Source: Eudorina sp. 2006-703-Eu-15 (taxonomy: Eukaryota > Chlorophyta > Chlorophyceae > Chlamydomonadales > Volvocaceae). From it: a DNA stretch of 64,000 nt. Below are positions 1-11,370 of the stretch, piece after piece. A program made the position numbers and the translations under genes. The DNA is taken from assembly GCA_003117195.1 (NCBI GenBank), contig BDSI01000239.1:29439-93438 (forward strand). The letters run 5' to 3'. Position 1 is the first letter of the stretch. Each line of letters opens with the position of its first letter. The notes below the pieces were generated by a model, which saw only the letters and a list, made by a program, of their open reading frames with translations, searched no databases and had not been told where the DNA came from.

Positions 1-1390
1 TGGCTCACAAAACGAAGAGTGGACGTGTTATCCCGAGCCGCGACACTATCAATAAGGCAGTATGCGACAGGCGTCAGGCGTAGTGCTGCAAAGACATTAC
101 ACAGTCGTGCGGACAGTAACGTTGGATATGAGTTGCGAATCGCGGATGGAGCCTCATCCGCACAAGGAAAAGAGCGGCAAGCATTATGAAGCACACCGCG
201 ATGGAATATCATCCAACAAAACCTTAATTACTGTCATGAAATAAGAGGTCCGCAGCGCTTGAAAATGACGGTTGAGGAATTGACGAAGCGGCGAAGCGGC
301 GGGCCACAGATACGTAACATGACGATAAGTGCGGTAAGAAACGTGTGCGACTGATAAGCATCCAGAAAGGCATTTAAAACGAATGCTAGTGGTGTAAAAA
401 CAATGCCCAGTACTGATGCGGACAGCAACTTATTAAAGCAATGTCGGAACATGACGTTAAGTGAGTTAAGAAACTCATGCGACTGAAAAGCATCCAAAAG
501 GAAATTTAAAACGAATGCCAGTGGTGTATGAACCATTGACAGTACTGAAGCGGAAAGCAACTTGAAGCTATGTCGGCGGGAACATGAAATAATACGATCA
601 ATCGCAACATGAACGATGAGTTCAGCCGTCAAAGCCGCACCGTTATAATATGAAATAAGCAATAATGTGATGGACGTGTTGTTAGGTTAAGAACGGAGCA
701 AACTGCGGGCCATACAGGTGTACTGCCTTGCAGTCGAGCAATGTGTGGCAACTCGGCAGGAAGCTCGCCTGTAAAAAGGCAGCAGTCTGTACGCATACCA
801 ATAGCTTTCGGGAAGTAAATAGTACGGTCATTAATAGAGAGCTGCGCGGCTTCACAAAACGGAGGCGCAACGAAAGTGGAAAGCGAGGAGCGATTTGAAC
901 CCGTTCACCGACCTCAGCAGCAAAGGACACATCACCAATGTGGCGTCTCTGGCAGTGGAAGGTACGTGACGAATGTTGAATGCGCTGAACAATGGGCAGG
1001 ACAACGTGGTCATCAAAACTAGCAAACACCATGCGGCATTCGTGAACGTCGCGTTGCACTGTCTGCTCGCAAGCGGAATGGAATACTACTCAGCGGAATC
1101 GTCATAATAATGAATCATCGCAATAGCAATGAACGTCATCATCAGCAGAACTAGGCAGAAGCATCGCATATTTTGCAGCGAAAAGGAAGCGAGCGGTGCT
1201 CGCGAGCGTTGTTGTTGTAATGCTTTGTTGTGCTGCTGGCAAGCGCACGGAAATAGATGATAACGTTGCGGATAATGGACGGATAATGGAGCGGATGGTT
1301 TGCGTTCCGGCATGGTCTACTACGAGATGATGTACGACGAGGAATAGTAGCTCGTCAATTTTGTGTAGCGAACCTATAAGAGGCGGGGGC
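1..1390 (-). mobile_element. Partial gene-less Helitron-like unit (U1)
   Basis: This is the right-hand part of a non-autonomous unit; its left end lies outside the window. It matches the right parts of the units at 22716-24521, 26601-28414 and 28443-30292 almost base for base, including the stretch beginning ggctcacaaaacgaag and the right end GGCGGGGGC at 1382-1390. It contains two ~132-bp subrepeats (about 309-541) and the hairpin motif ACTGCCTTGCAGT at 722-734. Minus-strand reading frames across the subrepeats stay open for up to 142 codons but break in sister units, so I see no gene here. Confidence 0.6.
309..541. repeat. ~132-bp tandem subrepeats inside non-autonomous units
   Basis: Two diverged copies of a ~132-bp segment sit in tandem. 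Each has CAGTACTGA(T/A)GCGGA near one end and AAACGAATGC(C/T)AGTGGTGTA near the other. The same pair recurs in the units near 23.4-23.65, 27.4-27.6, 29.2-29.45 and 41.75-42.0 kb. Since 132 is divisible by three, the minus strand translates as a 44-residue repeat, which explains the spurious open frames. The copies differ by indels that ignore reading frame. Confidence 0.6.
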
Positions 1391-1529
1391 AATAATAATA
1401 ACAATACTAATAATAATAACAGCCCCCGCCCCATCGGAAAGACTATCCAGGGATGGAGAAGGGGTTTCGCGGGGGGGCTATGCCCCCCCGCACCCCCCCT
1501 TAATGGACATGGGGGGAACCCCCCCTGTC
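1382..1529. repeat. Boundary cassette: inverted GC repeats around an AAT linker
   Basis: GGCGGGGGC (1382-1390) and GCCCCCGCC (1422-1430) are inverted copies flanking a 31-bp AAT-rich linker. Two further GC hairpins follow: 1469-1491 (GCGGGGGGGC / GCCCCCCCGC, 3-base loop) and 1506-1529 (GACA and six G paired with six C and TGTC). The cassette recurs at 11371-11519, 22667-22825, 24513-24660, 26549-26710, 28406-28555, 30284-30430 and 40550-40695. I read it as the junction of two adjacent transposons: right end of one, linker, left end of the next. Subterminal GC hairpins are usual in Helitrons. Confidence 0.7.
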
Positions 1530-1560
1530 GACCCATCCTGGCATGACGAGTCAGTGCTGT

Positions 1561-2700
1561 ACTGGATGCATACCGATCGTGCACATGGCAGTATGAAAGG
1601 GTTGGAGGCAGTAAGAAGGAGGCCGTAGCTGGTGAGGTTCTGTGTCGGTGCGTTTGGTGATTGTAAGGCAGGATGGGAGAAGTGGCTGTGGCATAGTATT
1701 GTGTTACAATCAGGGCCTCCTGTGTCCGTTTGAGTAAGTGAGAATTATAGCATAGCAGCGGTGAAGGTGAATCATGCAGGGTGTCCCCAAGGACAATGAC
1801 AAGGCACACTGCACATCATAGCGCAAACCACAGGCACTGTGAGGCATTGATTTGTTGGTATGAGATGTAATGACGCTGCAATGAAACGGCCCAATCAACA
1901 TCATCGCGACATCATCGAGGAGCAGTATTGCAGTGATGTGAAGGACTGTATATGAAATGCGCCGTTGTACAGCCGGCGATGAGGACACAACATGAATGTT
2001 GTGACGAGGTTCAACTGGAAGCAGAGTTTACGACATCTGAGCAGCCAATGTGCTCCCCAGCATCAACATCAACAAATTGACGAGCGTGACACACACCTTA
2101 TGTATAGCGAACCTTTAGCAAGTGCATTCACAATGGATGGAGGATAGTTGATGGTCGGTGCGAGGTGTATCCTTGGAGTTGTGTCTGTATAGTACCCGTC
2201 ATGAAATGCATGAATGTTGGCCGTGACACGCCAGCACTGCCACACCAGTGGGTGGCAGGTATGCAACACTGCAACTAAAGCCATAACCCTCAGGATCGGT
2301 GTAACCATTCACTCAGACCTGACAGCCTTCCTGATTGAACTTGGCATCACACCTGACAAAGCGGCACAATACTGCGCCCGCATACACAACCATGGCGTTT
2401 GCAGCCCCAACGACATTGTAAAACACAGACGGGTACTGGAGTGAAGTCCCGTACCATCATCACCGGCGAATGAGCGCACCGGGGTGGGCTAACAGGGAAG
2501 TGTTTGACTCTGGAGCGGTGAAGGCGGCGTATTGGCTGTAATGAGGCTGATTGTCTGTGTCCCCGTAACACACGCCCGGGTGCTGTCCAGCGTAACCTTA
2601 GTCATATTATTATTACGAGGATGAGGTGCATGATCGTGTAGTTCTATTGTATGTGACAATGACTAGAATGGCGGTAATGCAACAGCACAGGACACAGCAG
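1561..2700. other. 3' flank of the Rep-helicase gene in unit A
   Basis: About 1.1 kb lies between the left boundary hairpins and the C-terminal ORF. It is almost identical to 30,450-31,590 in unit C. Several short minus-strand frames (1710-1988, 2069-2308) are open in both copies, but with so few differences between A and C this says nothing about selection. The only protein-like signal I see is the plus-strand SAM-like fragment listed separately. Confidence 0.5.
2214..2444 (+). CDS. Possible SAM-like domain fragment on the opposite strand
   Basis: This 76-codon plus-strand frame ends with a segment (about 2310-2440) that reads like a SAM-type helical fold: LTAFLIELGI, then AAQYCARIHNHGV, then a SPNDIV turn. 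SAM-like domains (L..FL..LGI ... Y...L...GI.s..DL) mediate protein-protein contacts. In unit C the matching frame (31112-31303) has lost 15 bases in the middle and one further base, so it is broken. The fragment may be a captured host exon or chance resemblance. No splice partner is evident. Confidence 0.25.
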   Translation: MLAVTRQHCHTSGWQVCNTATKAITLRIGVTIHSDLTAFLIELGITPDKAAQYCARIHNHGVCSPNDIVKHRRVLE

Positions 2701-2709
2701 TAATGAACA

Positions 2710-3498
2710 TTATCCATAAGCCCCACAACCATCCCCGTTGCTCATGGCCCCAGCAGCACCCTGATTATCGTCCTCATCAGGGTCGGGGTTGTTACCACGA
2801 CGACGCTTAGTGCCGGGCTTATTATACAAGGCAAGCAGTGCAGCAATCATGGCCGAAGCCTGAGCTCCAGTGAGGCGAGCAAGTATCTCCTCCGTTATAC
2901 TGGGCTTCAGTTTGCGCAGGAGTGCGAGCTGCTTTTCTGTTGGCTTGTTTTTACCAGCTAGAAGGCGTTGGATGAGGTCGCTGGCAGCTGACATGGATGT
3001 TGGTGTGGAGGAGTCACCCAGCTTACGCAGGAGATCCAGTTGGCTAGCGGAGGGCTCCATAGTAGAGCTGTCTTCTTCCAGGGCGTCCGCTGCAGCTGCC
3101 TTCGTGAGCGCGTTGATAGCCTCTGGTGTCATGTTCCTTCGCAGGAGTGCTGCACGCTGTCGTCCTGTAGCCGGTTTTTGATTGTTATTGGACTCCAGGA
3201 ACGCTTTGAAATGTGGCGTGCGGTCTTTTATGAGGTCACTAGCAGCTCCATAGGTTGAAGGAATGGCATCAGGCAGGACACCCAGGTCGTTGAGGTAGGC
3301 TTTTTGTCGCTGAGAGGCAGGGCCATTCACGTCTGGTGCTGGTGACGGCGCTGTTGATGCCGGCTGCTTATGGAAGCCCAAGCTGATGTATTCGTTAACA
3401 GACAGTCCTAGTGCTTCTGCAGCAGCCTGGAAGTCATGACTGGCGGTTGTAGTGGCTGCAACATGGCAAATGGGCAGGTAGAAGCATGCATGGGCTAA
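2710..3498 (-). CDS. C-terminal fourfold repeat domain of the Helitron protein, copy A
   Basis: The frame is open for 263 codons from just after a TAG at 3499-3501 to the stop. It encodes four diverged repeats of ~40 residues with the pattern K-P-(A/T)-x-x-Q-(L/R)-x-x-L-L-R-K/R, then a P or T-P, then an A-S-x-L-I or equivalent helix (for example SASQLDLLRKLGD and TEKQLALLRKLKP). The tail is basic (KRRR) and then acidic. Small helical modules of this type occur at the ends of some replication proteins; DNA or protein binding here is inference. It lies directly downstream of the Rep-helicase exon in all three units, with the same 263-codon length in unit B. It is probably the protein's C-terminus, reached through an intron or frameshift. 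Confidence 0.55.
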   Translation of the reverse strand, partial: LAHACFYLPICHVAATTTASHDFQAAAEALGLSVNEYISLGFHKQPASTAPSPAPDVNGPASQRQKAYLNDLGVLPDAIPSTYGAASDLIKDRTPHFKAFLESNNNQKPATGRQRAALLRRNMTPEAINALTKAAAADALEEDSSTMEPSASQLDLLRKLGDSSTPTSMSAASDLIQRLLAGKNKPTEKQLALLRKLKPSITEEILARLTGAQASAMIAALLALYNKPGTKRRRGNNPDPDEDDNQGAAGAMSNGDGCGAYG

Positions 3499-3501
3499 CT
3501 A

Positions 3502-3640
3502 ATGACGCAGCAGGCACTGAACGCATGCTGGGCCGCAGTTGAAGCATTGCCCATGGATTGTACCTTCAGTACAGAATGCCCGTTGGCAGGTGTGGCCGGG
3601 TGTTCCATTACAGGGGCGGCACATGCGGGTTGAACATGCT
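3502..3640 (-). other. Cys-rich segment overlapping the helicase end, copy A
   Basis: In the frame of the downstream repeat domain, offset from the helicase frame, the DNA encodes a dense Cys/His stretch: MCRPCNG, HTCQRAFC, then QCFNCGPACVQCLLRH and a stop at 3499-3501. The spacing suggests a zinc-binding module. The same offset frame in unit B keeps MCRQCNG and HTCHQAQC. The helicase's own frame stops inside this stretch at 3608. The Cys-rich frame and the 263-codon frame are continuous apart from one TAG. Confidence 0.45.
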
Positions 3641-6600
3641 GGGTGTGAGCTGGATGCCAGGTGGGAGAATAAATAAGCGATCAAGGTGTACAACGCGTGA
3701 CAAAGCAACGTAAGCTTGTCCAAGTCTGGACATGTTTGTAAAGTCAATGAAGACATAGTCTGAGATGGTGTCGCCTTGAACTTTGTGTACTGTTCTTGCG
3801 AAAGCTGGCACAGCTGGGAAGCCTTTCCTGGTGAGACGTGCACCACATTTGTACTTTTGGTTTATGATGCGTGAGAGGTGAACGGTGCGATTCTGTGTCG
3901 GGACATACACAGTAATGGTGTTTGGTGTGGCAGAGTGCACTTGTACTAACATGCCGTTATGCACAGGTGGATGAGTGAGGTTTTTAGTGATCATGAGTGT
4001 CATGCCTGGGGCGACAAAGAGTGATTGCCTGAGCACACCATGATCGGACATTTGTTTGCGCAGGTAGTTGGCATCTGCTTCTGTAAAGCGTTCGGATTGG
4101 CGGAGTGTGTCCTCAGCGCTGCAATCAACTAGTTGATTGGCATACAGCGCCTGTGTATGGTTAAGGTTGTAAGTGTCGACCTCCTCATTTGTGCCTGCAA
4201 CGAACCAGATGTTTGGGAGCATGGGTGCCGAGGTGCCTAATGGTAGCACGCGTGACTGCAGCAATGCTAAGATGTCAGGTGAGGGCTGTGCAATGCGAAG
4301 GCAATTGAGTGCAGCGATCCAAGTAGCGTTTGCTGGGTCCTGCCTATGATTGGTGTGCAGATTGAGCTCATGGAAGTGGCGCCATAAAGGCCATCGATAT
4401 GGTTGGTGAATGCAAGTCGCTTCATCACATTTCCTGGAGCATACTGCAGGCAGTTGATGTTTGTCACCGGACATGAGCACAAGCTTCCCCGCAAAAGGCC
4501 TATTTTCGCCGTTGGGAGCAGCATCAAGTGTTCGCTGGTGTACCTGTTGCAGGAACTCAGCTGTTGCCATGCTGATTTCGTCAATAGCAATGACATCAGC
4601 CATACGGATGTACATGAGGAGCGCTTGATCTGTCAATGGAATGAAGGTGTCACCTTGAAACCCGAAAGCATGGTGTGCAGTCATTGCAGTTGGTCCTAGT
4701 AGTTGGGCTGCTTTTGCAGTTGTTGCGCATAGGATAACACGCAGGCCACGTGTGGCAGCTAAGCCGACGACAGCATGTAAGAGATGTGTTTTCCCATGCC
4801 CTGCTGGTCCTTGAATCCGCCAAAGGTTGTGAGTGCGTTTTGTGTTGAAGAGCGAATTGATGGCGTTTGCCTGATCAGGGTCAGACATGCATTGTGACAG
4901 TAATGGCCGGATGAGGCTTGGGTCCGGTGGTGCGACATACTCGCGACCAATGCTACGTTTGAAGAAGGATGAAAGGTCTGCAGCTGGTACGGGCAGTTGC
5001 ACTGGCAGTATACCAGCGTGAGCGTCTAAGCCCTCTTGCCAGAGTATTTCGCGTTTGAGCAGCATTGTTTGAATGGGACTTTCAGAAGCAATGAAGTCGA
5101 GGTTACTGTCTTTTGCATCTCCTTCCCACAAGTATTTCGGATGAGTGGCAACAAAGTTAGTCAAGTCGTCATCCGATGTGAAGATGCCGTACAGATATGC
5201 AGCTTCAATCCAGGTCTTAGTGAGGTTGTCCTGAATGGCAAAGGCCTCATCGTTGCACGTGAATGGGAAGCGTTGCAGGAGTTCAGAGTAATAGAAGGAG
5301 TCACCATCAAGTGGACCGAATGCACGCAGGACCGGCACTGTTTTCACAGGGTTAACAAAGTAGTGTTTTCCGGGCTTGTGATCAATGCTGCAGACAAACA
5401 AGGGGTCTTGTTGCAGTTCATCTAGTGTTTTGTTAGACGTTTTAATGATGTAGTCTGTTTTGAAGGGCACTATGGTGACATGGTGTAGGGCTGGTGGGCG
5501 GTCATAGTAGGTGTCTGTTACATGCCAGTCATCTGAACGTCCGAATGTGAAGTGCCGGCGTTGTGGGGCATCAAGGTTGATACGAACATAGGCGAGGTTT
5601 GGGCAAGTCCAAACCAAGTCATTGTTCTGCAGCACCCAAGCTGCCTCATTCACGGAGATAACTTTGGTGTGCAGGGATGCTGCGCATGCTTGGATTGTGC
5701 CATAACTCACGGATTCAGGCAGGCCAAATGCATGAATAGTTGATGCTGTGATGGGAATATACCCTTGGGTGTCAACTTTTAGCTGGTATTTGAGCAAGTA
5801 GTTAACCCACCCAGTTTGTGTGCCATGTTGAAGGTGACAAGAGCAGCCAAGGATGTATAGGAGTGCCGGATGGTAATTAATGACCATGCCATCAGCTGGT
5901 GTCAGGCGCATGTACTCGTATCGGTCCAGGGCGGGGTCAAGGTATGTGGATGCGCATGGAGGCCGGGGAAACAAGCGTGAGCAAGCACCACCATGTGCCT
6001 GACAAGTGGCGGCACTGCACTTATGAATTTGACATGCATTGACCAATGTGAAGACACGACGCCAGAAGGGTGTGTCCAGTTGTGGGTAACGGTTCATGTC
6101 AGGTAAGGTAGCAATAATCTCTGTGTCAAGTCGGTCTACGTCTGCTTGGTTGCACAATGTGATGGCAAGGTGGGCATGACATGATCCACGACATTGGAAC
6201 TCAATTTTGGTGAGATGGTACAGCACCTGGCCGAAGATGGGGTTTTCTACACCCGGGGTGTTGTCTAGGAATGTGTTGATGAACCAGTGCATGCGTACAC
6301 AAAACAGGCGGCCAACTTCACAGGGTGCACGAGTGAATGCATTTCGAATTGGGTTGTCATGCGGGAGAGCAAGCAAGGACTGTACTTGTGCGGTAAGGTT
6401 TACCATTTCAGGCCACTGGAACTCGTTGCAGGTAATGGTGAGGAAGAAGTCAGGCGTTTTCCCTAGAGTCAAGCATGCAGCTTTAGCTTGGTTGAGATGT
6501 TGTAAGAAATACCGCGGCGACCCAGTGACATTTTGAGGAAGGGCGTGACGCATGCGACGGCAGTCTGCAGCTGAAAGGTTGAATGTGTCACGAGCAGCAC

Positions 6601-7856
6601 TGCTGACTTGGCAAGACACGGGTGAGGCATGGAGTTCCTGTTTTATTTTGAGCTGGTATGCCTCCAGTAGCCAGGCCGGATCCATGGTGAAATGTGTGAG
6701 CCATTGTTGGTTTGTTCGAAAAGCAAGGTAGTTAGTGTATGTTCCAGATCTCTGACTGGTTTGGTGGGAAGATTGCCATGCGCCTGACCCTGTTGGAAAC
6801 ATGTATGGCTTGGAAGCAATTTCCAAAGGTGGGACGTCTGGGTCAGTGTTATTTAGGTGGATGTGCTTGGTTGTTGCACATTCTGATGCAAGAACCGAGC
6901 CCATGACAGGGAGGGGATTGGCAGGTGTTGTGGATGAGGAAGGTGTTGGTCGAACGCATAAATGTACATGATTAGATATAGCGGTCGCGGAGACGTGTGT
7001 ATTGGCACTGCTGTGAATGTTAAGTGTTGGAATGGGGGCGCGGGCTGCTGCTGCCGCCATGACTGGCAGGTGGACAGGATCCAGCAGTGGGTGTGCTTTG
7101 CGATTGCTTTCAAAGAGTGTGACATAAGTTTGGAAGTACATGCTTGTTGTTTTTAGTCGCTGAATCATTGCCGCCACAGCAGTACAAGTAGATTCCGACA
7201 TGGCAGATACAAGCTTGACCATAGGTCCCAGGTACCCAGCAGTCAGGCTTGATGCAGTTGCGGGGCCTTCTCCCCGTGCATAATAGAAATCTCTTGTTAA
7301 GGTGCCAAACGAAACAATCGGGGTTAAGAAAGACATGGCAGCTAGTGCTTCATGTGGTTGGCGCAGCAGCCATTTCCGGTCAGCAGTTGAAATGTATGTA
7401 AGCCAGTTTCTGTTTGGAGTAGGTGTTTTGCTGTTTGGCATGCATCCTTTACACACGCGAACCACTGTGCCATTCATTTTGGACTTGACCCAGGTTGTTG
7501 TGTGGGCACTCTAGCACACCAGGAAGGGTATTCAGTGCTTCACCTGGGGCCAGCTCATACCAGCGCATGTGGTTGTTGAGGTGCTGACCAGAAATTTGGT
7601 CACCGAGCACAACAGCTGAACACAGCGGGCACATGATTGCATTTGTGAGGCAGTCTTCCATGTGCTTGCTGAGGCTTGCGTGCAACAGTTGCGCAGTTCC
7701 TATTGCGTCATCAGTCAGCCCACACTGCCATTCCCACCCACCGCCATTTGAGCCACTGGGCCCGCCCTGGTCAGGTGGTAACAGATGTGTAGGCACTGGC
7801 GGTGCTGGTGCAGGTGGCGATGGTGTGGCAGGAGAAGTCGTGACGGGCTGTTCAGC
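3608..7856 (-). pseudogene. Rep-helicase main exon, copy A, frameshifted
   Basis: This is the same exon as in unit C (32490-36740), with Rep motifs (ITCN, CHAHL, YLLKY) and Pif1-type helicase motifs (GPAGHGKT at about 4787-4810, AIDEIS, GDKHQLP, VQGDT, ALSR). A 2-base deletion near 7494-7498, where C has AT that A lacks, splits the frame. The part upstream (to 7856) stays open to a stop at 7449 and the downstream part is open from 7477. A also changes the conserved RTNHRQD to HTNHRQD, which B and C keep. Together with the nonsense codon in exon 5 this makes copy A a pseudogene, though a very recent one. Confidence 0.85.
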
Positions 7857-8072
7857 CTGCGGCAGCGGGAACAATGAGGAGGTTGGACACATAACGCACA
7901 TGGGCGGCTACACACATATGTATGGGATAGGTGTGAACGATGAAATTATAGTGGAGTCCGTTAAAGATGACCCTGAACATGAGAGGAGCTTCATTGTGTA
8001 TGACTGGGCACACATTGAACCCTGCAGTGGTATCTAAAAAAGCACGTACAGGAAAGCGAGCAAATAGATTAC

Positions 8073-9693
8073 CTGCTGCTGTGTGTTGCTGAGGAGCAAT
8101 TGCTGCATATGTTGCAGCTGTTGTTGCAGGTGTTGAATCTGCAGGTGGGGCACTGCTTCAGTAGACGGCTGCTGCTGGGTGGGTGGTGGTTGTTATGGTG
8201 GTGGTTGTTGATGCAGGAAGGGTGTCATGGTGAGTTGGTCTTGTGGTGGTGGTGGCGGTGGTGGTGGCGTTGGCGTTGGCGGTTGTTGAGGAGGTTGATT
8301 TTGAATGTGGGCCTGCTGTATCATCCCAGGCAAGAGGGTGGGGCAGGGGAACAGAGATCACAATGCTGGTTGTATGTGTATGTAAGAGGAATGAGTTTTG
8401 CTTCAGTTGAGGTGGTGAAAGAGTGTGAACAAGTGAGTTGTATGCGGTATGTACACACAGCACAGCAAGACAGTAGGGATGGACAGGCTTGCAGAGTGCA
8501 GACACATTGCGACCATATAGAACTTACAAATTGGAGGAAGTGCTGGAAGGCTTCAGCTGAGAATGCAGGAGGTGGTGCAGCAGCGGGTGCTGGTGTCATC
8601 GGCATAGGTAACGGAGGTGGTGGAGGCGTAGGGAAAGGTGGTGGAGGCGGTGGTATTGGTGTTGGTACCGCTGGTGGTGGTACAGGGGGCGGCGTGGCAG
8701 CTTGAGTGGTGGGTGGTGAGGGCTGTTGTGCCTGGCGACCTTGCTGTGCTTGCATGAATTGCAGCAACGCAGCATACTGCTGGGAGGGGTCAGTAGCCAT
8801 GGTGCCTGCGTACAGGAGCAATTCAATGGTACATGGCATTGTTCACGGTTGTGTGTCAAACATCAAGATATGGCCATGGGATGTGTGTGTGTACTCATGG
8901 GATGTGTGTGTGTCCTAATAACAGCAGTGACCTATATAATAGCAGTAACCGGCTCATATTAATCCCATATTAATCCCATATTAATCCCATATTAATCCCA
9001 TATTAATCTCATATTTATCCCATATTAATCTTATATTAATCCCATATTAATCCCATATTAATCCCATTCGTGCTGTTGTACAGCGGTTTCAGTGTCTCAC
9101 CTGGCAGTACCATGAGTACAAGTAGCAATACCAGCGCCAATACAGCATTGAGGAAATTGGCGGCAGCCCACGTTGTTTTCTGGGGAATTTTGGCGCAAGT
9201 ACCAATGGAGCAGGTCTTGGAATGTGGCACCGGACGGCCAGCAACGGTGGATGCCCACACTGCAGGGAAACGGGTGCGGAGACCACAAGGAAGCAGAGGA
9301 ATGCATGTTATAATAGGGTTCGGAATCTCATGAGGAGCAGCATTAGATTTGCAGTATGCTGTAGGGTGAAGGCATGTGTGGGCAGCCCATTCTTGTCATA
9401 CGTTGCGTAATGGACCTTGAAGGCGCGCCTAAGCAGCATGTAGTAAGAGTGTGCGTAGTAGCATAGTAAGAATGGGGCACTCACCAAAGATGGAGAGGAG
9501 AGGCGAATACGAAAATCGTCCGCAGACCAAGCAGCGCCATCGTGAATTGGGCGGCTTCGTACAGAGCTTCACGCCTGTATGAAGGTAATTGTCAATTTCA
9601 GCAGAGACGGCAAAGGCAGGATGACTTTTCAAGCTTACCATTGTACACAGCGCTGAGTAGATACAACAAGGCGTACATGGCGACGCCGTTCAT
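8073..9693 (-). pseudogene. 5' exons 1-5 of the Rep-helicase gene, copy A, with a nonsense codon
   Basis: The exons are predicted from GT-AG sites and phase agreement: 9639-9693, 9485-9574, 9101-9259, 8528-8805 and 8073-8315. They encode a hydrophobic start, a WRCLVCGRF motif, a second hydrophobic stretch ending VLMVLPG, then a Pro/Gln-rich linker beginning MATDPSQQYA. In exon 5 the codon at 8193-8195 is TAA where unit C has CAA, giving a premature stop. Intron 3 (8806-9100) holds about ten copies of an 11-bp minisatellite. Exon 4 has a strong alternative start (ACCATGG), so translation from there would skip the hydrophobic part. Confidence 0.65.
8954..9069. repeat. 11-bp minisatellite CATATTAATCC, ~10 copies, intron 3 of copy A
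   Basis: About ten tandem copies of an 11-bp unit with a few single-base variants lie in the intron between exons 3 and 4. The same intron of unit C holds about 31 copies; unit B has none. Confidence 0.9.
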
Positions 9694-9800
9694 AATATGT
9701 GTGCAACAACGTAACCGACTGACGTTATACCGCCATAATCAAACTGAGTGTGTATGGAAGCATCACAGTAAATTCGTTGAATGGCTAAAGGGCAGGAGGC

Positions 9801-9808
9801 CTTTTATA
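9801..9808 (-). promoter_or_regulatory. TATA box upstream of exon 1, copy A
   Basis: TATAAAAG on the minus strand lies about 108 bp upstream of the exon-1 ATG at 9693, in the context TTGTATAAAAGGCC. The same sequence is at 38916-38923 in unit C, and unit B has TATAAAT at a similar distance. This supports exon 1 as the true 5' end of the gene. Confidence 0.55.
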
Positions 9809-9819
9809 CAATCCGGCCC

Positions 9820-11370
9820 GTGCAAAAAGCGCTTTCTCAATATGTATTGCCTTGCAGTCGAGGAAGGTATGGTTGCCAAAGTTGTGGTTGCCTAAGTTGG
9901 AAACGGTCAATTGAGGCGTGCGTGTGTGTCTGAATAGAAATGCAGGTAGGAATTTGAGGCAGCAATAATGAAGACGTTCAAGGCAGCAGCAAGGTATCGG
10001 AAGCATATTTGGGACAGGAATAACGGTCAGCGATTTGAGAGGGTGCTGCCACGCTGGCGAGAGTGTGCCGCGAGCGATGTTGGAGTGTTTGAAACTTAGA
10101 TATTTGGGCATTTATGAATGGTTTGGTTCCGAACATGGCTGGTGATGCATAAAACAGCAGCAAACGATCCCAGCAATGGGGAATGCGTTGCTGACAAATG
10201 AATGCTAATAGACAGAGGTATCGGACAGGTATCTACAAATCGCGAGACAGCAATAATGGGATGAACGTTTTGTACTGCCTTGCAGTCGACCCAAGGAGGC
10301 ATACAGTACAGGCAACACACACACAGAATGAATTGGAACAGATGCTTGTGGTGTAGAAGCATTTCAGAAAGAAATCTTTGAAATCTTGTGTTCATAATTA
10401 AGAGACGCGTTGCAGTTGAGGACGTATGGGCATTGCCAGCCTACGAAGGCATGGTTGCCTAAGTTGGAAACGGTGGATTCAGTCGTGTGTGTCTGAATAG
10501 ATATGAAGGCAGGAATTTTATGCAGCAATAATGAACACGTTCAAGGGAAAATAAGATCATTCACAGTGGTGTCAAATGAAACAATTTCCAGAAGTAACGC
10601 GGACTGCAAGTTCAGAACATGAAAGATGATGAATCGCAACATGAACACAGAGTACAGCCACAGCCGCGCCGTTACAATAGTAAATTCGCAAAAATGCCAA
10701 GAACGTTGTATGGATTTCAGAATGGAGCAGACGGCGGGTCATACAGGTGTACTGCCTTACAGTCGACCGATGTGATGAGGCAACTCGGGAGGAAGCTGGA
10801 ATGTAATATGGCTGCAGCCTGTAAGCTTACCACTAGGTTTCGGGAACGAAATGAATATGTTCATCATTAATAGAGAGCTAGGTGCGCCGCGGGCTTCACA
10901 AAACAACGACCGAACCAAACTGAGCTGCGATGAGCGACACAGCACCAAAGAACTTTACACCAGCGCGGAATGTGACGTCATTTTCTTGGCAGTGGGAACT
11001 GAGGAATGATGAATGTGCCGAAGAATTGGCGGGACAACGTCATGAGCAGTACTAGCAAACGCGCGGCCAATGAATCAGCGTGTTATCAGCAGAATAGGCA
11101 TGAATGTCATCAGCATCAGCACTAGACAGGAGCATCTTCATTTTGCAGCCAACAGGAATCAGAGTGTGCGCGGTGCTCCAGAGAGTATCGAAAGGAATGC
11201 ATGAATTGCGACGGTTGGAATATAGCAAAACAGGTATCAGAAAAAGGTATGGAAGCAGGTACCTACGAATGGATTCAGCGGCGCATGATTTCGGGGCGCG
11301 TGCAGTACAGAGATGTGCTGTACGACCGACATGTACTTGCTCGTCAAGATTGCGTAGCGAGTGTATAAGA
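9820..11370. repeat. Upstream region of unit A: diverged tandem segments with hairpin motifs
   Basis: No gene is seen. Segments near 9,860-10,000 and 10,430-10,560 are diverged copies of each other (both contain ggttgcctaagttggaaacgg). The hairpin ACTGCCTTGCAGT occurs at 10274-10286, with variants at 9846-9858 and near 10,750. The last ~750 bp match the right parts of the gene-less units, so this region supplies the shared right end of the family. Confidence 0.55.

Noticed and set aside
234..662. Minus-strand frames with repeated LLSASVL and TPLAFVLN blocks (also at 23,350, 27,263, 29,272 and 41,680) as a repeat-protein gene
   Set aside because: The 132-bp DNA subrepeat is divisible by three and yields the repeats automatically. 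Sister copies are broken by indels and stops, and no start or splice context is conserved.
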